DNA of 64,000 nt from an uncultured Algibacter sp. GTDB lineage: Bacteria; Bacteroidota; Bacteroidia; Flavobacteriales; Flavobacteriaceae. The DNA is taken from positions 124,001 through 188,000 of the forward strand of contig CANMQH010000004.1 in assembly GCA_947499935.1 (NCBI GenBank), written 5' to 3'. Below, piece by piece: positions 1 through 9,221 of the stretch. A model generated the notes under the pieces. The model did no database searches, was not told the origin of the DNA, and saw nothing but the letters and a program-made list of their open reading frames with translations. Each line of letters begins with the position of its first letter. Position 1 is the first letter of the stretch. A program made the position numbers and the translations under genes.

Positions 1-479
1 TTGGTATCTGCTTTTCTCTCATCAGCTTCTCTTGTTAAACCTGCTTTACCATTAAATAAAACACCTATTAAAACAACAAAAATACCGCCTAGAATAGTAT
101 AAAACGTATTGCCTTCTGGGACTCCGTCTACTAAAAATGGTAATACTGAGCCTACCAAAATTACGGTACCTATAAATAATGAAAACCCAAGAGACAAACC
201 AATATGATTTATAGCTTTACCCCACATCATAACACCAATTCCCCATAGGAAACTAGCCCCTGCCATCTTTAAAAGAACATCTGAAGGAACTGCTGCAAAT
301 ACAGCACCAAAATCATTTATTAATGTCACCGATGCTACAATGGGCACTAAAAACATGGTAAGCATGAAAAAGAGACCCCAAGTATTTTCAAATTTAAAAT
401 CTTTGGTAAATTTCTCAGGCAAAGCATAGAGACCAAGCATAAGTCCTGCTCCTATAGCCAATACAATTCCTTCAATCAT
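1..479 (-). CDS. RhaT-like sugar permease, partial
   Basis: The start codon lies at 479 and the gene runs off the window, leaving about 159 N-terminal residues. They form alternating hydrophobic segments with glycine-rich helices, including FLWGIGVMMWGKAINHIGLS. This matches the spacing of the RhaT L-rhamnose/proton symporter family of the drug/metabolite transporter superfamily. It would bring a deoxyhexose or related sugar across the inner membrane. It is the promoter-distal gene seen in the catabolic run and begins 28 bp after the epimerase. The substrate is inferred from family and context only; other RhaT-fold permeases take other sugars. Confidence 0.7.
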   Translation of the reverse strand, partial: MIEGIVLAIGAGLMLGLYALPEKFTKDFKFENTWGLFFMLTMFLVPIVASVTLINDFGAVFAAVPSDVLLKMAGASFLWGIGVMMWGKAINHIGLSLGFSLFIGTVILVGSVLPFLVDGVPEGNTFYTILGGIFVVLIGVLFNGKAGLTREADERKADT

Positions 480-506
480 AATTATTTGGTTTTAAGTTAG
501 TTATTA

Positions 507-1541
507 TTACCATCCAAATTTAAAGATGGTTGTACTTTTAAATGTATCGCCAGCCTTTGTTATAGACTTTGGTGAATTTTCAATATTTGGTCCATTTTGA
601 TATCTATGGGTTTCACAACAAAATCCGCGATACTTCCCATATTGCTCTCCGTTTTCTCTTTTAATAGCATTGGAAGTATATTTTCCTGTATACAGCAACA
701 TACATGGCTCGGTTGAAAACACTGTAAGCGTTCGCCCAGATTCGTCAGACTTTATTTCTGCAACTTCTTGAAGTTTAAAATCGGCGTTATCAAACACATA
801 AAAATGTTCAAATCCATCACCTAAAGCCTCATGTACATCCCCGATGACTTTGCCCTTTGTTAAATCATCTACTTCTCCAGTAATGTTTATAATCTCTCCT
901 GTAGCCGCTCCTGTGTTGTCCATAGCATGACGCTTGGCTGTATTTACTTTAGCATTGTGATTTTCTACTGTAGACGAAAATGCATTCAAGTTAAAATACG
1001 TGTGATTGGTTAATGATAGTGGCGTGTCTTTATCTGGTAGTCCACTGTAATCAATCTTTAATTCGTTATCATGAGTTAATGTAAATGTTACAGATACTTC
1101 TACATTACCAGGGAATCCTTCTTCTAAATCTTTACTGTAAAGTGACATGGTAATACTATTACCTTCTGCTTTAGCATCCCATATTCTTTTATCAAAACCA
1201 ACGTTACCACCATGAAGATTGTTATCTCCACAATTTTTTGCTAAATGATATTCTTTTCCATTAAGTATGAATTTTGAATCCTTTATTTGAGAACAATACC
1301 GCCCAATAGTGCCTCCAAAATATGGCGAATTTTCAATATAATCTTTACCAAAATAACCATCTAAGGTATCAAAACCACAAGCAATATTTTCTATATGACC
1401 CGCTTTATTTGGAACTAAAATAGAGGTTATAGTAGCGCCATAATTCGTTATTTTTACTTCAACACCATGTTCGTTCTTTAAAGAAAATACTTTAATATCT
1501 TCGTCTTGATGATTTCCAAAAATTGAAACTTCTACACTCAT
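507..1541 (-). CDS. galM: Aldose 1-epimerase (mutarotase)
   Basis: A 344-residue protein of usual GalM length. It carries the family signatures SLTNHTYFNLN (catalytic His) and, near the C-terminus, CCETHRYQNGPN (catalytic Glu), plus GGTIGRY and LHGGNVGFDKRIWDA near the N-terminus. The enzyme interconverts alpha and beta anomers of free sugars in the cytoplasm, supplying the anomer needed by the next enzyme. It lies between the RhaT-like permease and an enolase-superfamily enzyme on the same strand with gaps of about 30 bp, so it is probably cotranscribed. Its sugar specificity cannot be read from the sequence. Confidence 0.9.
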   Translation of the reverse strand: MSVEVSIFGNHQDEDIKVFSLKNEHGVEVKITNYGATITSILVPNKAGHIENIACGFDTLDGYFGKDYIENSPYFGGTIGRYCSQIKDSKFILNGKEYHLAKNCGDNNLHGGNVGFDKRIWDAKAEGNSITMSLYSKDLEEGFPGNVEVSVTFTLTHDNELKIDYSGLPDKDTPLSLTNHTYFNLNAFSSTVENHNAKVNTAKRHAMDNTGAATGEIINITGEVDDLTKGKVIGDVHEALGDGFEHFYVFDNADFKLQEVAEIKSDESGRTLTVFSTEPCMLLYTGKYTSNAIKRENGEQYGKYRGFCCETHRYQNGPNIENSPKSITKAGDTFKSTTIFKFGW

Positions 1542-1570
1542 AACAATTAAATTAGCTTATTGTTTTAATT

Positions 1571-2665
1571 TTATTTTTCTTCAAAAGGCGCCAGTTTTTC
1601 CCAATCGAATATAACACCAACTCCCGGATAATCTGGAGCTACAGCTCTAAAATTCTCAACAACTAAAGGCCTTGTTGTATACGCATCTATTGGAAAACTA
1701 TGCACTTCTAACCATCCTGAATTAGGTTGCGCAGACACTAAACTTACATGTAACTCTTGCATACCATGAGAACATGCTGGAATATTATGTTTATCGGCTA
1801 ATCGTGCAGCAGCCAACCAACCTGTAACACCACCGCAATTAGAAGCGTCAGGTTGAATAAATGATAATTTTGATTGTTCCATAGCATATTCAAATTCATG
1901 GATAGTATGTAAATTTTCTCCCATAGCTAACGGAAAACCTGTAGCATCTACAATGTCTCCATAACCTTTGTAATTATCTGGTATAATAGGCTCTTCAAAC
2001 CAAGTAATATTATAGGCTTTAAAGCCTTCAATAGCCTTGATTGCTTTTTCAACGGTCATGGAATAATTAGCATCAACCATAAACGTGACATCTGGACCAA
2101 CATATTCTCTAACTGCTTTTATACGGTCTAAATCTTCCTGTAAATTATCTCTACCAATTTTAATTTTAACGGCATTAAAACCACGTGATAAATACGATTC
2201 CATATTACCCAATAACTTCTCTAACGGAAACATTAAATCAATACCTCCGCAATATGCTTTACAGGTATTTCCAGCACCTCCTGCCATTTTCCATAATGGC
2301 TGACCAGCTTTTTTACAGCGAATATCCCACAAAGCAATATCTACTGCAGAAATTGCAAAAGATGCAATACCACCTCGACCAACATAATGTACATGCCACT
2401 CTAAAAAGTCATAAATACCTTCTATATCTGTGCCGTCTTTACCTTTTAAAACCTCAGTAAAATCATGTTCTACCATGGCTTTAATAGCAAAACCGCCTTT
2501 ACCTCCTGTATAGGTATAACCTGTTCCTTCGCTACCATCTTCTAGCGTTATAGTTACTGTAACTAATTCAAAATGATAGTGATCACCATGTTTAGCATCA
2601 GACATTACCTCTGGTAAAGGCACCGTAAACAAACGTGTTTTTATATTTGAAATTTTTGTACTCAT
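1571..2665 (-). CDS. Enolase-superfamily sugar-acid dehydratase or cycloisomerase
   Basis: A 364-residue mandelate racemase/muconate lactonizing enzyme-type protein. The barrel residues are visible: K167-x-K169 (VKIKIG), metal ligands D198 (FMVDAN), E224 (WFEEP) and E250 (MGEN), and the D273/H300 pair ending in SHGMQELH. Members abstract the alpha proton of a sugar acid and either dehydrate it to a 2-keto-3-deoxy acid or cycloisomerise an anhydro acid. With AldA-like and KduD-like neighbours, a deoxyhexonate or hexonate dehydratase (fuconate/rhamnonate type) is the best guess. A 3,6-anhydrogalactonate cycloisomerase is the main alternative in marine flavobacteria. The function class is firm; the substrate is not. 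Confidence 0.75.
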   Translation of the reverse strand: MSTKISNIKTRLFTVPLPEVMSDAKHGDHYHFELVTVTITLEDGSEGTGYTYTGGKGGFAIKAMVEHDFTEVLKGKDGTDIEGIYDFLEWHVHYVGRGGIASFAISAVDIALWDIRCKKAGQPLWKMAGGAGNTCKAYCGGIDLMFPLEKLLGNMESYLSRGFNAVKIKIGRDNLQEDLDRIKAVREYVGPDVTFMVDANYSMTVEKAIKAIEGFKAYNITWFEEPIIPDNYKGYGDIVDATGFPLAMGENLHTIHEFEYAMEQSKLSFIQPDASNCGGVTGWLAAARLADKHNIPACSHGMQELHVSLVSAQPNSGWLEVHSFPIDAYTTRPLVVENFRAVAPDYPGVGVIFDWEKLAPFEEK

Positions 2666-2678
2666 AAGTGCTTTACTT

Positions 2679-4133
2679 TTAAGCTTTATGTTTTATATAA
2701 AACGTTTTCTTTTCTAAGTATTGCTCGAAACCATACTTACCATCTTCTCCTCCAGAACCAGAGAGTTTATAACCATTATGAAATCCTTGATGTTGCTCTC
2801 CATGACCTCTATTTACATAGATCTCTCCATATTCAAGTTCGTCATTACATTTCATAATCGTATTCATATCGTTGGTAAATACCATGGCAGCCAACCCATA
2901 CTCACAGTCGTTAGCATACCCGATAACCTCATCAAAAGAACTAAACTTTAATACGGGTAAAATAGGTCCGAAAGATTCTTCATGAACAATAGTCATATCT
3001 TGAGTTACGTTAGTTAAAACCGTTGGCTCAAACCAAAATCCTTTTTCAAATTGAGCACCTTCTGGTCTTTTACCACCCGTTGCCAAAGTTGCGCCTTCTT
3101 TAAGACTTACAGCTACTAAATGCTCCATATGTTTTAACTCAGCACCATTAACTTTTGGTCCCATATCGGTTTCATCTAACATAGGGTTACCAACTTTAAG
3201 TGCTTTGGTTGCTGCTATAAATTTCTCCATAAATACATCATAAATATCTTGATGCACATACATGCGCTCATTACAGGTACAAACCTGTCCACAATTATCA
3301 AAACGGGAATGTAATGCAGAGGCTACCGCAGCATCAATATCAGCATCTTCAAATACAATAAAAGGCGCTTTTCCTCCTAACTCTAATTGAACATGTGTTA
3401 AATTTTGAGCTGCATTTCTAGCAATTTGTTGTCCTACAGGCGTAGAACCCGTCATGGTAACCATTTTGGTAATTGGACTTTCTACTAAAGCATTACCCAT
3501 AGCACTACCCGGACCAGTTAGAATATTAATTACACCTGCTGGAATGCCTACTTTATTAGCTAAGTTCCCCAGCTCTAAAGTTGCTAATGGTGTTTCGGAT
3601 GTTGGTTTAAGAACTATAGTATTTCCTGCCACTAAAGCGGGTCCTAATTTTCTTCCTGCTAGTGCCAAAGGGAAGTTCCAAGCTGTAATTGCCACAACAA
3701 CACCTCTTGGTATTTTTTGAATCCAAATTTGTTCATTAGGATTATCCGACGGAATAATATCGCCTTCAATTCTTCTTGCACCTTCACATGCATATTCTAT
3801 AAAAGAAGCGGTAACAGCCACTTCCATTTTTGCCACTTTTAAAAGTTTACCTTGTTCTTTTACTAACAATTCTGCTAAATAATCAGCATTGTTTTTAATT
3901 TCGGCTGCTAGTTTATATAATAAATCTGCACGTTCGCGAGGCGGTAATTTTTTCCATGATTTTTGAGCTTTTTCAGCAGCTTCTAATGCCTCAATAGCTT
4001 CTTCTGGTGTTCCATTTTGTACGCGTGCAACAATCTCTTCGGTTGAAGGACTAACAATATCTATAGTCTTACCAGAAGTTGATGTTTTCCATTTACCATT
4101 AATAAACAATTGGTAATCTTTAATTTCTGACAT
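2679..4133 (-). CDS. aldA: AldA-like aldehyde dehydrogenase
   Basis: A 484-residue NAD-dependent aldehyde dehydrogenase. It resembles Escherichia coli AldA (lactaldehyde/glycolaldehyde dehydrogenase) along its whole length, including [22 protein letters not shown] with the catalytic Glu, and the Cys region [14 protein letters not shown]. AldA oxidises L-lactaldehyde from L-fucose or L-rhamnose breakdown to lactate. Its place among deoxysugar-type genes fits that role. Some marine flavobacterial relatives instead oxidise anhydrogalactose, so the in vivo aldehyde remains open. It is cotranscribed by position with the dehydratase (13-bp gap). Confidence 0.8.
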   Translation of the reverse strand: MSEIKDYQLFINGKWKTSTSGKTIDIVSPSTEEIVARVQNGTPEEAIEALEAAEKAQKSWKKLPPRERADLLYKLAAEIKNNADYLAELLVKEQGKLLKVAKMEVAVTASFIEYACEGARRIEGDIIPSDNPNEQIWIQKIPRGVVVAITAWNFPLALAGRKLGPALVAGNTIVLKPTSETPLATLELGNLANKVGIPAGVINILTGPGSAMGNALVESPITKMVTMTGSTPVGQQIARNAAQNLTHVQLELGGKAPFIVFEDADIDAAVASALHSRFDNCGQVCTCNERMYVHQDIYDVFMEKFIAATKALKVGNPMLDETDMGPKVNGAELKHMEHLVAVSLKEGATLATGGKRPEGAQFEKGFWFEPTVLTNVTQDMTIVHEESFGPILPVLKFSSFDEVIGYANDCEYGLAAMVFTNDMNTIMKCNDELEYGEIYVNRGHGEQHQGFHNGYKLSGSGGEDGKYGFEQYLEKKTFYIKHKA

Positions 4134-4198
4134 AATATTTTATTTAATTTTTGGCTATCCATATTGATTTGCCAAATATATTTTTAATTAAAAATGAA

Positions 4199-4969
4199 TT
4201 ATCTACCCATCCAGCCACCATCAACTAATGTGATAGAACCATGCATATAATCTGATGCTTTAGAAGACAAGAACACAATAGGGCCAGCAAAATCTTGAGG
4301 CTCTCCCCAACGCCCAGCAGGAATACGAGCTAAAATAGCATCTGCACGTTCAGGATTATTACGCAAGGCTTCGGTATTATCTGTTGCAATATACCCTGGT
4401 GCAATACCATTTACGTTTACCCCTTTATTTGCCCACTCGTTAGCAAATGCCATAATCATTTGTCCAATAGCACCCTTACTTGCTGCATAACCAGGCACCG
4501 TAATACCACCTTGATATGTTAATAATGACGCTGTAAATACAATTTTACCTGAGCCACGTTCAATCATATCTTTCCCGATTTCTCGAGTTAAAATAAATTG
4601 TGCATTTTGGTTAACTTCTATAACCTTATCCCACATGTCATCTGGATGTTCTGCAGCAGGAGTTCTTAATATTGTACCTGCATTATTAACTAAAATATCT
4701 ATTTGGGGATGGTTTGCTTTTACAGCATTAATAAAAACATACAACGCTTTTCTGTCTGAGAAATCACATTGATACGCTGTAAACGTTCTTCCTAAAGCAG
4801 TTACTTCTTTTTCTATAGCACTACCATTTAATTCTAATGATGCTGAAACGCCAATAATATCTGCTCCTGCCTCTGCTAAAGCTATGGCCATGCCTTTTCC
4901 TATACCACGTTTACAACCTGTAACAATGGCAACTTTACCTTTTAAACTAAAACTATTTAAAATACTCAT
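4199..4969 (-). CDS. KduD-like SDR dehydrogenase
   Basis: A 256-residue classical short-chain dehydrogenase. Its cofactor motif is TGCKRGIGKG, followed by NNAG and the catalytic YAASK, and it ends in DGGWMGR as KduD proteins do. Resemblance to 2-deoxy-D-gluconate 3-dehydrogenase (KduD) runs through the IAPGYIATDNTEALR block. In non-phosphorylating deoxysugar pathways a KduD-like SDR oxidises the 2-keto-3-deoxy acid made by an enolase-superfamily dehydratase, which is the enzyme two genes away. KduD/KduI uronate metabolism is the alternative, but no KduI is present here. Confidence 0.8.
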   Translation of the reverse strand: MSILNSFSLKGKVAIVTGCKRGIGKGMAIALAEAGADIIGVSASLELNGSAIEKEVTALGRTFTAYQCDFSDRKALYVFINAVKANHPQIDILVNNAGTILRTPAAEHPDDMWDKVIEVNQNAQFILTREIGKDMIERGSGKIVFTASLLTYQGGITVPGYAASKGAIGQMIMAFANEWANKGVNVNGIAPGYIATDNTEALRNNPERADAILARIPAGRWGEPQDFAGPIVFLSSKASDYMHGSITLVDGGWMGR

Positions 4970-5038
4970 CTTTTTTTGGTTATTAGCTACTGGTTAATTG
5001 TTATTGGTGAACGAACAAGAACTAGCAACTTTATTATT

Positions 5039-6055
5039 TTACAATTGACAATCCATTAAAACTTTAAGACCGTCTGGATTTTTATCTATGTTTTCAAAAA
5101 CTTGTTGAATGTTTGATAATGGCTGAACATCGGTAATCATCTGTTCAAATGGTAATTCATTTGCGGTAATTAAAGCAATGGATTTTTCATAATCTTCTTT
5201 CTCATAAACGCGTGCTCCAATCAACTTTAATTCTTTCCAAAAGAATTTAAATAAATCAATTTCTTTCTTTTGTCCGTGTATAGCAACCATAACAATTCGG
5301 CCTCTAATTCCTGCCACTTCAGTCATAACATCTAAAGCTGGTTGTACTCCTGCAACTTCAAAAACAACATCGGCTTTTCTACCTTCTGTTTTATTATAAA
5401 CGTATTCAACCAAATCAACTTCTATAGGACTAACAACATCAAACCCTAATGCTTTAGCCATAGTAATACGTACTGGGTTTACTTCGGAAATAATAACCTG
5501 AGCACCAACTTCTTTAGCAACCATAGCAACCAATAAACCTATTGGTCCTCCGCCTAAAACAACGGCTGTTTCTCCAGCTATTAAACCACTTAAACGCACA
5601 TCGTGTGTTGCAACAGATAATGGCTCAATAAGTGCCGCTAATTTTAAATCTGTATTCGCTTTTAATTTATGAAGTGTAAAGGCAGGAACATTCCAATATT
5701 GTTGCATTGAACCAGGACTGTCTATCCCTATAAAATTCAATTCTTCACAAATATGATTAAAACCTTTATCTGAAGGTTTTACTTTAGTATCGTCTAACGG
5801 TCTTACCACAACCTTATCTCCAACTGCATATCCAGAAACTTCTGCTCCAACAGCATCAATAACTCCAGACATTTCATGTCCAATAGTTTGTGGCATACTC
5901 ACTCTTTTATCCATCATACCATGATAAATATGAACATCTGTTCCGCAAACTCCAGAATACGCTACTTTAATTCGTACTTCTCCAGGTGCTGGTTGTTCTA
6001 TGTCTTTTTCAATGACTTTAAAGGTTTTATTACCTTGATAAACTGTTGCTTTCAT
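5039..6055 (-). CDS. Zinc-type medium-chain alcohol dehydrogenase
   Basis: A 338-residue GroES/Rossmann dehydrogenase. Catalytic zinc residues are visible (GVCGTDVHIYHG and GHEMSGVIDAVG), as is the NAD-binding GGGPIGL segment. The four-cysteine structural zinc lobe of many sorbitol- and threonine-type members is reduced: only one Cys (HICEEL) lies in that stretch. It is the first gene of the catabolic run, next to the regulator and the operator-like palindromes, and would oxidise a polyol, sugar or sugar acid. The exact substrate is unknown. Confidence 0.8.
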   Translation of the reverse strand: MKATVYQGNKTFKVIEKDIEQPAPGEVRIKVAYSGVCGTDVHIYHGMMDKRVSMPQTIGHEMSGVIDAVGAEVSGYAVGDKVVVRPLDDTKVKPSDKGFNHICEELNFIGIDSPGSMQQYWNVPAFTLHKLKANTDLKLAALIEPLSVATHDVRLSGLIAGETAVVLGGGPIGLLVAMVAKEVGAQVIISEVNPVRITMAKALGFDVVSPIEVDLVEYVYNKTEGRKADVVFEVAGVQPALDVMTEVAGIRGRIVMVAIHGQKKEIDLFKFFWKELKLIGARVYEKEDYEKSIALITANELPFEQMITDVQPLSNIQQVFENIDKNPDGLKVLMDCQL

Positions 6056-6063
6056 TATATTTT

Positions 6064-6105
6064 ATTTGTTTCAAATAAAAAACTTGTTTCTTATTTGAAA
6101 CAAAT
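6064..6105. promoter_or_regulatory. Inverted-repeat operator before the catabolic run
   Basis: Two perfect 15-bp arms face each other at 6064-6078 (ATTTGTTTCAAATAA) and 6091-6105, with a 12-bp spacer. A tighter inverted repeat, TTGTTTC/GAAACAA with a 6-bp spacer, overlaps at 6084-6103. The site starts 9 bp upstream of the alcohol dehydrogenase start codon, where a repressor would block transcription. IclR proteins bind such palindromes as dimers or tetramers, and the only regulator nearby is IclR-type, so it is the likely ligand. The palindrome is certain; its use is inferred. Confidence 0.6.
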
Positions 6106-6137
6106 GTAGTAATTAAAAGCAAAAATCAATATGAAAA

Positions 6138-6174
6138 GGAACGAAAAATTGTTCCAAATATGAAAATATTTTCA
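6138..6174. promoter_or_regulatory. Secondary palindromes in the same promoter gap
   Basis: GGAAC/GTTCC arms with an 8-bp spacer lie at 6138-6155, and a perfect 14-bp palindrome, TGAAAATATTTTCA, lies at 6161-6174. The second resembles the general IclR consensus layout (TGGAAAT-N-ATTTCCA). They sit between the catabolic genes and the regulator and may add further operator contacts. Confidence 0.4.
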
Positions 6175-6250
6175 AATAAGAAATAGTTTGTGAGAAATCA
6201 TTGAAACTATAAACAGTCCAATTTTTAAAGGATTGAAATAAAAAAAGGTT

Positions 6251-7039
6251 TTAGCCTAAATAACCTAACTTGGCAGAAATTTCTATAGCATATTTAGCTA
6301 TAATTTTTCCTTTAGAATGAAATTCGTCATGTGGTAATCTACCATGAGGTGCAGTAATCCAAATGGCAGCAACAGGATAACCATACTCGTTAAAAATAGG
6401 TGCTCCTAAACAATGAATTCCTTGTATATCCTCACCATTATCTATGGCGTATCCACATTTATTGACTTCTTTTAACTGCTCTTTAAACGCAACCTTAGAC
6501 ACAATAGTATTGTTTGTGAGTTTTGTAAAGGACATATTTTTCATAATTGCAGTAGCCTCTTCTTTTGGAAGATTTGCTAAAATAGACTTACCGCCAACAG
6601 AGCTATGCAAATTAAATTGAGTGCCTTGTTCTACAAATAATTTTACGGGGTATGATGATGCTACTTGCTCTAAAATAGTACCTTTATCTCCAAGTATAAC
6701 CCCAAGCATTACCGACTCTTTTAATTCATCTCTTAATGCCCGCATAACATCAATAGACATTTCTACAATGCTTTGCTCATTCATAGAAGAGATACCAAGC
6801 GTTAGCATTTTTCTTGATAAGGTTATTTTTTTTGTGGTTTCATTTTTCTGCAAGTAATTTTTAAAAATTAAAGTACTTACTATACGAAATGCACTTGATT
6901 TTGAAATTGATAAAGCTTGAATGATTTCTGCCAATGTCAACCCTCCAGATTTAGTAGCTAATAACTCAATAATTAGCAAACCTCTTTCTAAATTAGGAAC
7001 ATTATACGTTGACTTTCCTTCTACTTTTTCAATACTCAT
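6251..7039 (-). CDS. IclR-family transcriptional regulator
   Basis: A 262-residue protein with an N-terminal winged helix-turn-helix (about residues 15-75, LTLAEIIQALSISKSSAFRIVSTL) and a C-terminal IclR effector domain including SVGGKSILANLP and AIDNGEDIQGIHCLGAPIF. IclR proteins bind a small acid or sugar-acid effector and control neighbouring catabolic genes. It is on the same strand as the sugar run, 195 bp upstream, with palindromes between, and probably controls the run as KdgR-type members do. Whether it represses or activates is not decidable here. Confidence 0.85.
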   Translation of the reverse strand: MSIEKVEGKSTYNVPNLERGLLIIELLATKSGGLTLAEIIQALSISKSSAFRIVSTLIFKNYLQKNETTKKITLSRKMLTLGISSMNEQSIVEMSIDVMRALRDELKESVMLGVILGDKGTILEQVASSYPVKLFVEQGTQFNLHSSVGGKSILANLPKEEATAIMKNMSFTKLTNNTIVSKVAFKEQLKEVNKCGYAIDNGEDIQGIHCLGAPIFNEYGYPVAAIWITAPHGRLPHDEFHSKGKIIAKYAIEISAKLGYLG

Positions 7040-7133
7040 AAAACACTTTTTTTACGCTAACAAAAATAGTATTATTTATTTAACACGAATATTAAACGGC
7101 TAAAGACTGTGGTTATAAAATATTTTTAAGACC

Positions 7134-7268
7134 ATGGATATTGAAATAGCTTCTGCCGTTATTTTATCGTCTATTAGATGGTTTTATGATAAATACGCTA
7201 ATGATGAAAAAAGCCATTTAAACCCTATTGAATTGGAAAGACATATTATTATTTTTATGGTATGTTAA
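7134..7268 (+). CDS. Possible 44-aa small protein
   Basis: An ATG-initiated frame of 44 codons between the IclR gene and the tRNA. It starts MDIEIASAVILSSIRWFYDK and is followed 15 bp later by a terminator hairpin. The composition (hydrophobic start, then charged) is plausible for a small protein or the remnant of a longer gene, but there is no clear ribosome binding site and I do not recognise the family. Confidence 0.25.
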   Translation: MDIEIASAVILSSIRWFYDKYANDEKSHLNPIELERHIIIFMVC

Positions 7269-7282
7269 TCAAGGTAAAAAAC

Positions 7283-7317
7283 AAAAAGGACTATTTAAAA
7301 ATCAACAGTCCTTTTTT
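7283..7317. terminator. Bidirectional intrinsic terminator
   Basis: A 10-bp stem AAAAAGGACT / AGTCCTTTTT with runs of T on one side and A on the other. It lies directly after tRNA-Ala on the minus strand and after the small frame on the plus strand, so it can end transcripts from both sides. Confidence 0.7.
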
Positions 7318-7318
7318 G

Positions 7319-7392
7319 TGGAGAAGATCGGATTCGAACCGACGACCTCTTGACTGCCAGTCAAGCGCTCTAGCCAACTGAGCTACATCCCC
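7319..7392 (-). tRNA. tRNA-Ala (anticodon GGC)
   Basis: On the minus strand a full cloverleaf folds: acceptor GGGGATG, D arm, anticodon stem CTTGA/TCAAG with loop CTGGCAG (anticodon GGC, reading GCC), T arm GTCGG-TTCGAAT-CCGAT, and discriminator A. There is one T-T mismatch in the acceptor stem. CCA is not encoded. A terminator follows directly. Confidence 0.9.
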
Positions 7393-7455
7393 TTTGCTTG
7401 CAAATGTAAATATTTAAATGCATAAACCTATTAAATTTTCATCCTAAAAATTCTA

Positions 7456-8097
7456 CTATTTACGTCCAAAATCTGCAGGTATTTCTCCCCAAGCTTTGGT
7501 TTCCCATTTTACAATTATGGTTTTGTAGGTATTGGTTTTTAGCCACTCTACAGCTCTGTCTACCAAATCGAAAACAGGTTTGTTTTTTTCGTTACGGTTA
7601 AGTTTGGTATTACAGTTTTTCTTTTTTACCCAACTCATAGCTGTTCTAGAATCTGTATAAAGAATTCTGCTGCTATTGTTTTTTTTAAGTATCGCTAACC
7701 CATGCACTAAGGCTAAAAATTCGCCAATATTATTAGTACCCTCTTTAAAAGGGCCTTGAATAAAAAGTTGTTTTTTTGTTTTAGTATCCACTCCACGATA
7801 TTCCATAATACCAGGATTTCCGCTAGATGCGGCATCAACAGAAATAGAATTATAGTTAGGCTGTCCTATTTTTTTAAGTTGCTCTGCAGATAATGCGCTT
7901 TTAAAGCCTTTATTTTTTCCTATGTAATCAAAATAATTACCCTTTAAAGCTGCCTTTGCTGCATCAAAAGTTTCAAAAGATTTGTATTGAGCACCTTGAA
8001 AATCTTTAATTTGGGCCTTACAATCCTTCCAAGATTCAAAAACCCCGGTACGATGTCCTTTCCAAACGGTATAATATTTCTTTTTAGCTTTTGCCAT
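7456..8097 (-). CDS. rnhA: Ribonuclease H with viroplasmin-like N-terminus
   Basis: A 213-residue protein. The N-terminal ~50 residues (KKKYYTVWKGHRTGVFESW) form a viroplasmin/hybrid-binding domain that grips RNA-DNA duplexes. The C-terminal RNase HI domain has its acidic residues in SISVDAASSGNPG, NNIGEFLALVHGL and YTDSRTAMSW, with a last Asp in the final residues. It degrades RNA in RNA-DNA hybrids such as Okazaki primers and R-loops. It lies 30 bp after purN on the same strand. Confidence 0.9.
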   Translation of the reverse strand: MAKAKKKYYTVWKGHRTGVFESWKDCKAQIKDFQGAQYKSFETFDAAKAALKGNYFDYIGKNKGFKSALSAEQLKKIGQPNYNSISVDAASSGNPGIMEYRGVDTKTKKQLFIQGPFKEGTNNIGEFLALVHGLAILKKNNSSRILYTDSRTAMSWVKKKNCNTKLNRNEKNKPVFDLVDRAVEWLKTNTYKTIIVKWETKAWGEIPADFGRK

Positions 8098-8103
8098 TTT
8101 TTT

Positions 8104-8123
8104 ATTTCCGTAAAGGCGGAAAT
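8104..8123. repeat. Short palindrome between purN and rnhA
   Basis: The sequence has 7-bp arms ATTTCCG / CGGAAAT around TAAAGG. This type of small hairpin is common between flavobacterial genes. It has no strong T-run, so it may be an mRNA processing or repeat element rather than a terminator. Confidence 0.4.
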
Positions 8124-8126
8124 CTT

Positions 8127-8699
8127 TTAAATTTCTTTGCGTAATAATTTTTCAACCACCTTAGGAAAATGTTCCATTTCTAACCCGTGGATTTTAGTGG
8201 CAACATCTTGAGCCGTATCATTAGGTTTTACATCACATTTTGCCTGAAAAATTATCGCACCCTCGTCATAATGCTGGTTCACATAATGTATGGTTATGCC
8301 TGTTTCGGTTTCTTTATTTGCAACAATAGCCTCATGCACATGCATGCCGTACATACCTTTACCACCGTATTTAGGTAATAATGCTGGGTGTACGTTTATA
8401 ACTTTATTAGGAAATACATTCAAAATATGTTCTGGAAATTTCCATAAAAACCCAGCTAATACAATTAAATCGGGTTTAGAGGTTTTTAAAATATTTAAAA
8501 CATCATCCGTATGAGACAACGCTATTTTATTAAACGACAACGCACTAACTTTTAGTTTTTTAGCACGTTCTAAAACTTTGGCATGAGGATTGTTAGTGAG
8601 TACTTGAATAACAGACGCATTATCGCTGTCTTGAAAAAACTTAATTAAATTTTCAGCATTAGTACCACTTCCGGACGCAAAAATCACAATACGCTTCAT
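8127..8699 (-). CDS. purN: Phosphoribosylglycinamide formyltransferase
   Basis: A 190-residue GAR transformylase, the third step of purine synthesis, using 10-formyltetrahydrofolate. Seen are the phosphate-binding FASGSGTNAENLIKFF, the catalytic Asn-His in NVHPALLPKYGGKGMYG and the catalytic Asp in QHYDEGAIIF. Length is normal for PurN. It is divergent from acpP, sharing a 276-bp intergenic region that must hold both promoters. Confidence 0.95.
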   Translation of the reverse strand: MKRIVIFASGSGTNAENLIKFFQDSDNASVIQVLTNNPHAKVLERAKKLKVSALSFNKIALSHTDDVLNILKTSKPDLIVLAGFLWKFPEHILNVFPNKVINVHPALLPKYGGKGMYGMHVHEAIVANKETETGITIHYVNQHYDEGAIIFQAKCDVKPNDTAQDVATKIHGLEMEHFPKVVEKLLRKEI

Positions 8700-8936
8700 C
8701 TATTAGTTTTTATTTTTAAATTTATATTAGATGCCATTCGTAGATCGAATTTACCACAATGTTCAGCAAAATTACCAAGCCCATTTCATTTTACAGTTAT
8801 TAGAGCAAATATTATTCAAACAAAAAAAAGAATAAATATTAACAATTAGAAGGTAAAATCTAAATACTTAAAAGTAATTTTAGTAAATTACAACCACATT
8901 TTTAATGTAAAGATGTGTTTTAGAAATAAAGTTTTT

Positions 8937-8944
8937 TATTTTTG
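8937..8944 (+). promoter_or_regulatory. -7 promoter element for acpP
   Basis: TATTTTTG fits the Bacteroidota -7 consensus TAnnTTTG and lies about 30 bp before the acpP start codon. I see no perfect TTG at the -33 distance, so the match is partial. Confidence 0.5.
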
Positions 8945-8975
8945 CCAACTAATTAAAACTTAAAATTAAAAGATT

Positions 8976-9209
8976 ATGTCAGACATTGCATCAAGAGTAA
9001 AAGCCATTATCGTTGATAAACTAGGAGTTGATGAAAACGAAGTTGTTACAGAAGCTAGCTTCACAAACGATTTAGGAGCAGACTCTTTAGACACTGTAGA
9101 ATTAATTATGGAATTTGAAAAAGAATTCGATATACAAATACCAGACGATCAAGCCGAGAATATCGCAACAGTTGGTCAAGCTATATCATATATAGAAGCT
9201 GCAAAATAA
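8976..9209 (+). CDS. acpP: Acyl carrier protein
   Basis: A 77-residue ACP. The phosphopantetheine serine lies in [12 protein letters not shown], with the usual acidic helices around it. It carries growing acyl chains in type II fatty acid synthesis. It stands 12 bp upstream of fabF, the standard arrangement. This is the housekeeping ACP, distinct from the divergent ACP near 47.5 kb. Confidence 0.97.
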   Translation: MSDIASRVKAIIVDKLGVDENEVVTEASFTNDLGADSLDTVELIMEFEKEFDIQIPDDQAENIATVGQAISYIEAAK

Positions 9210-9221
9210 GCAAAATACTTT

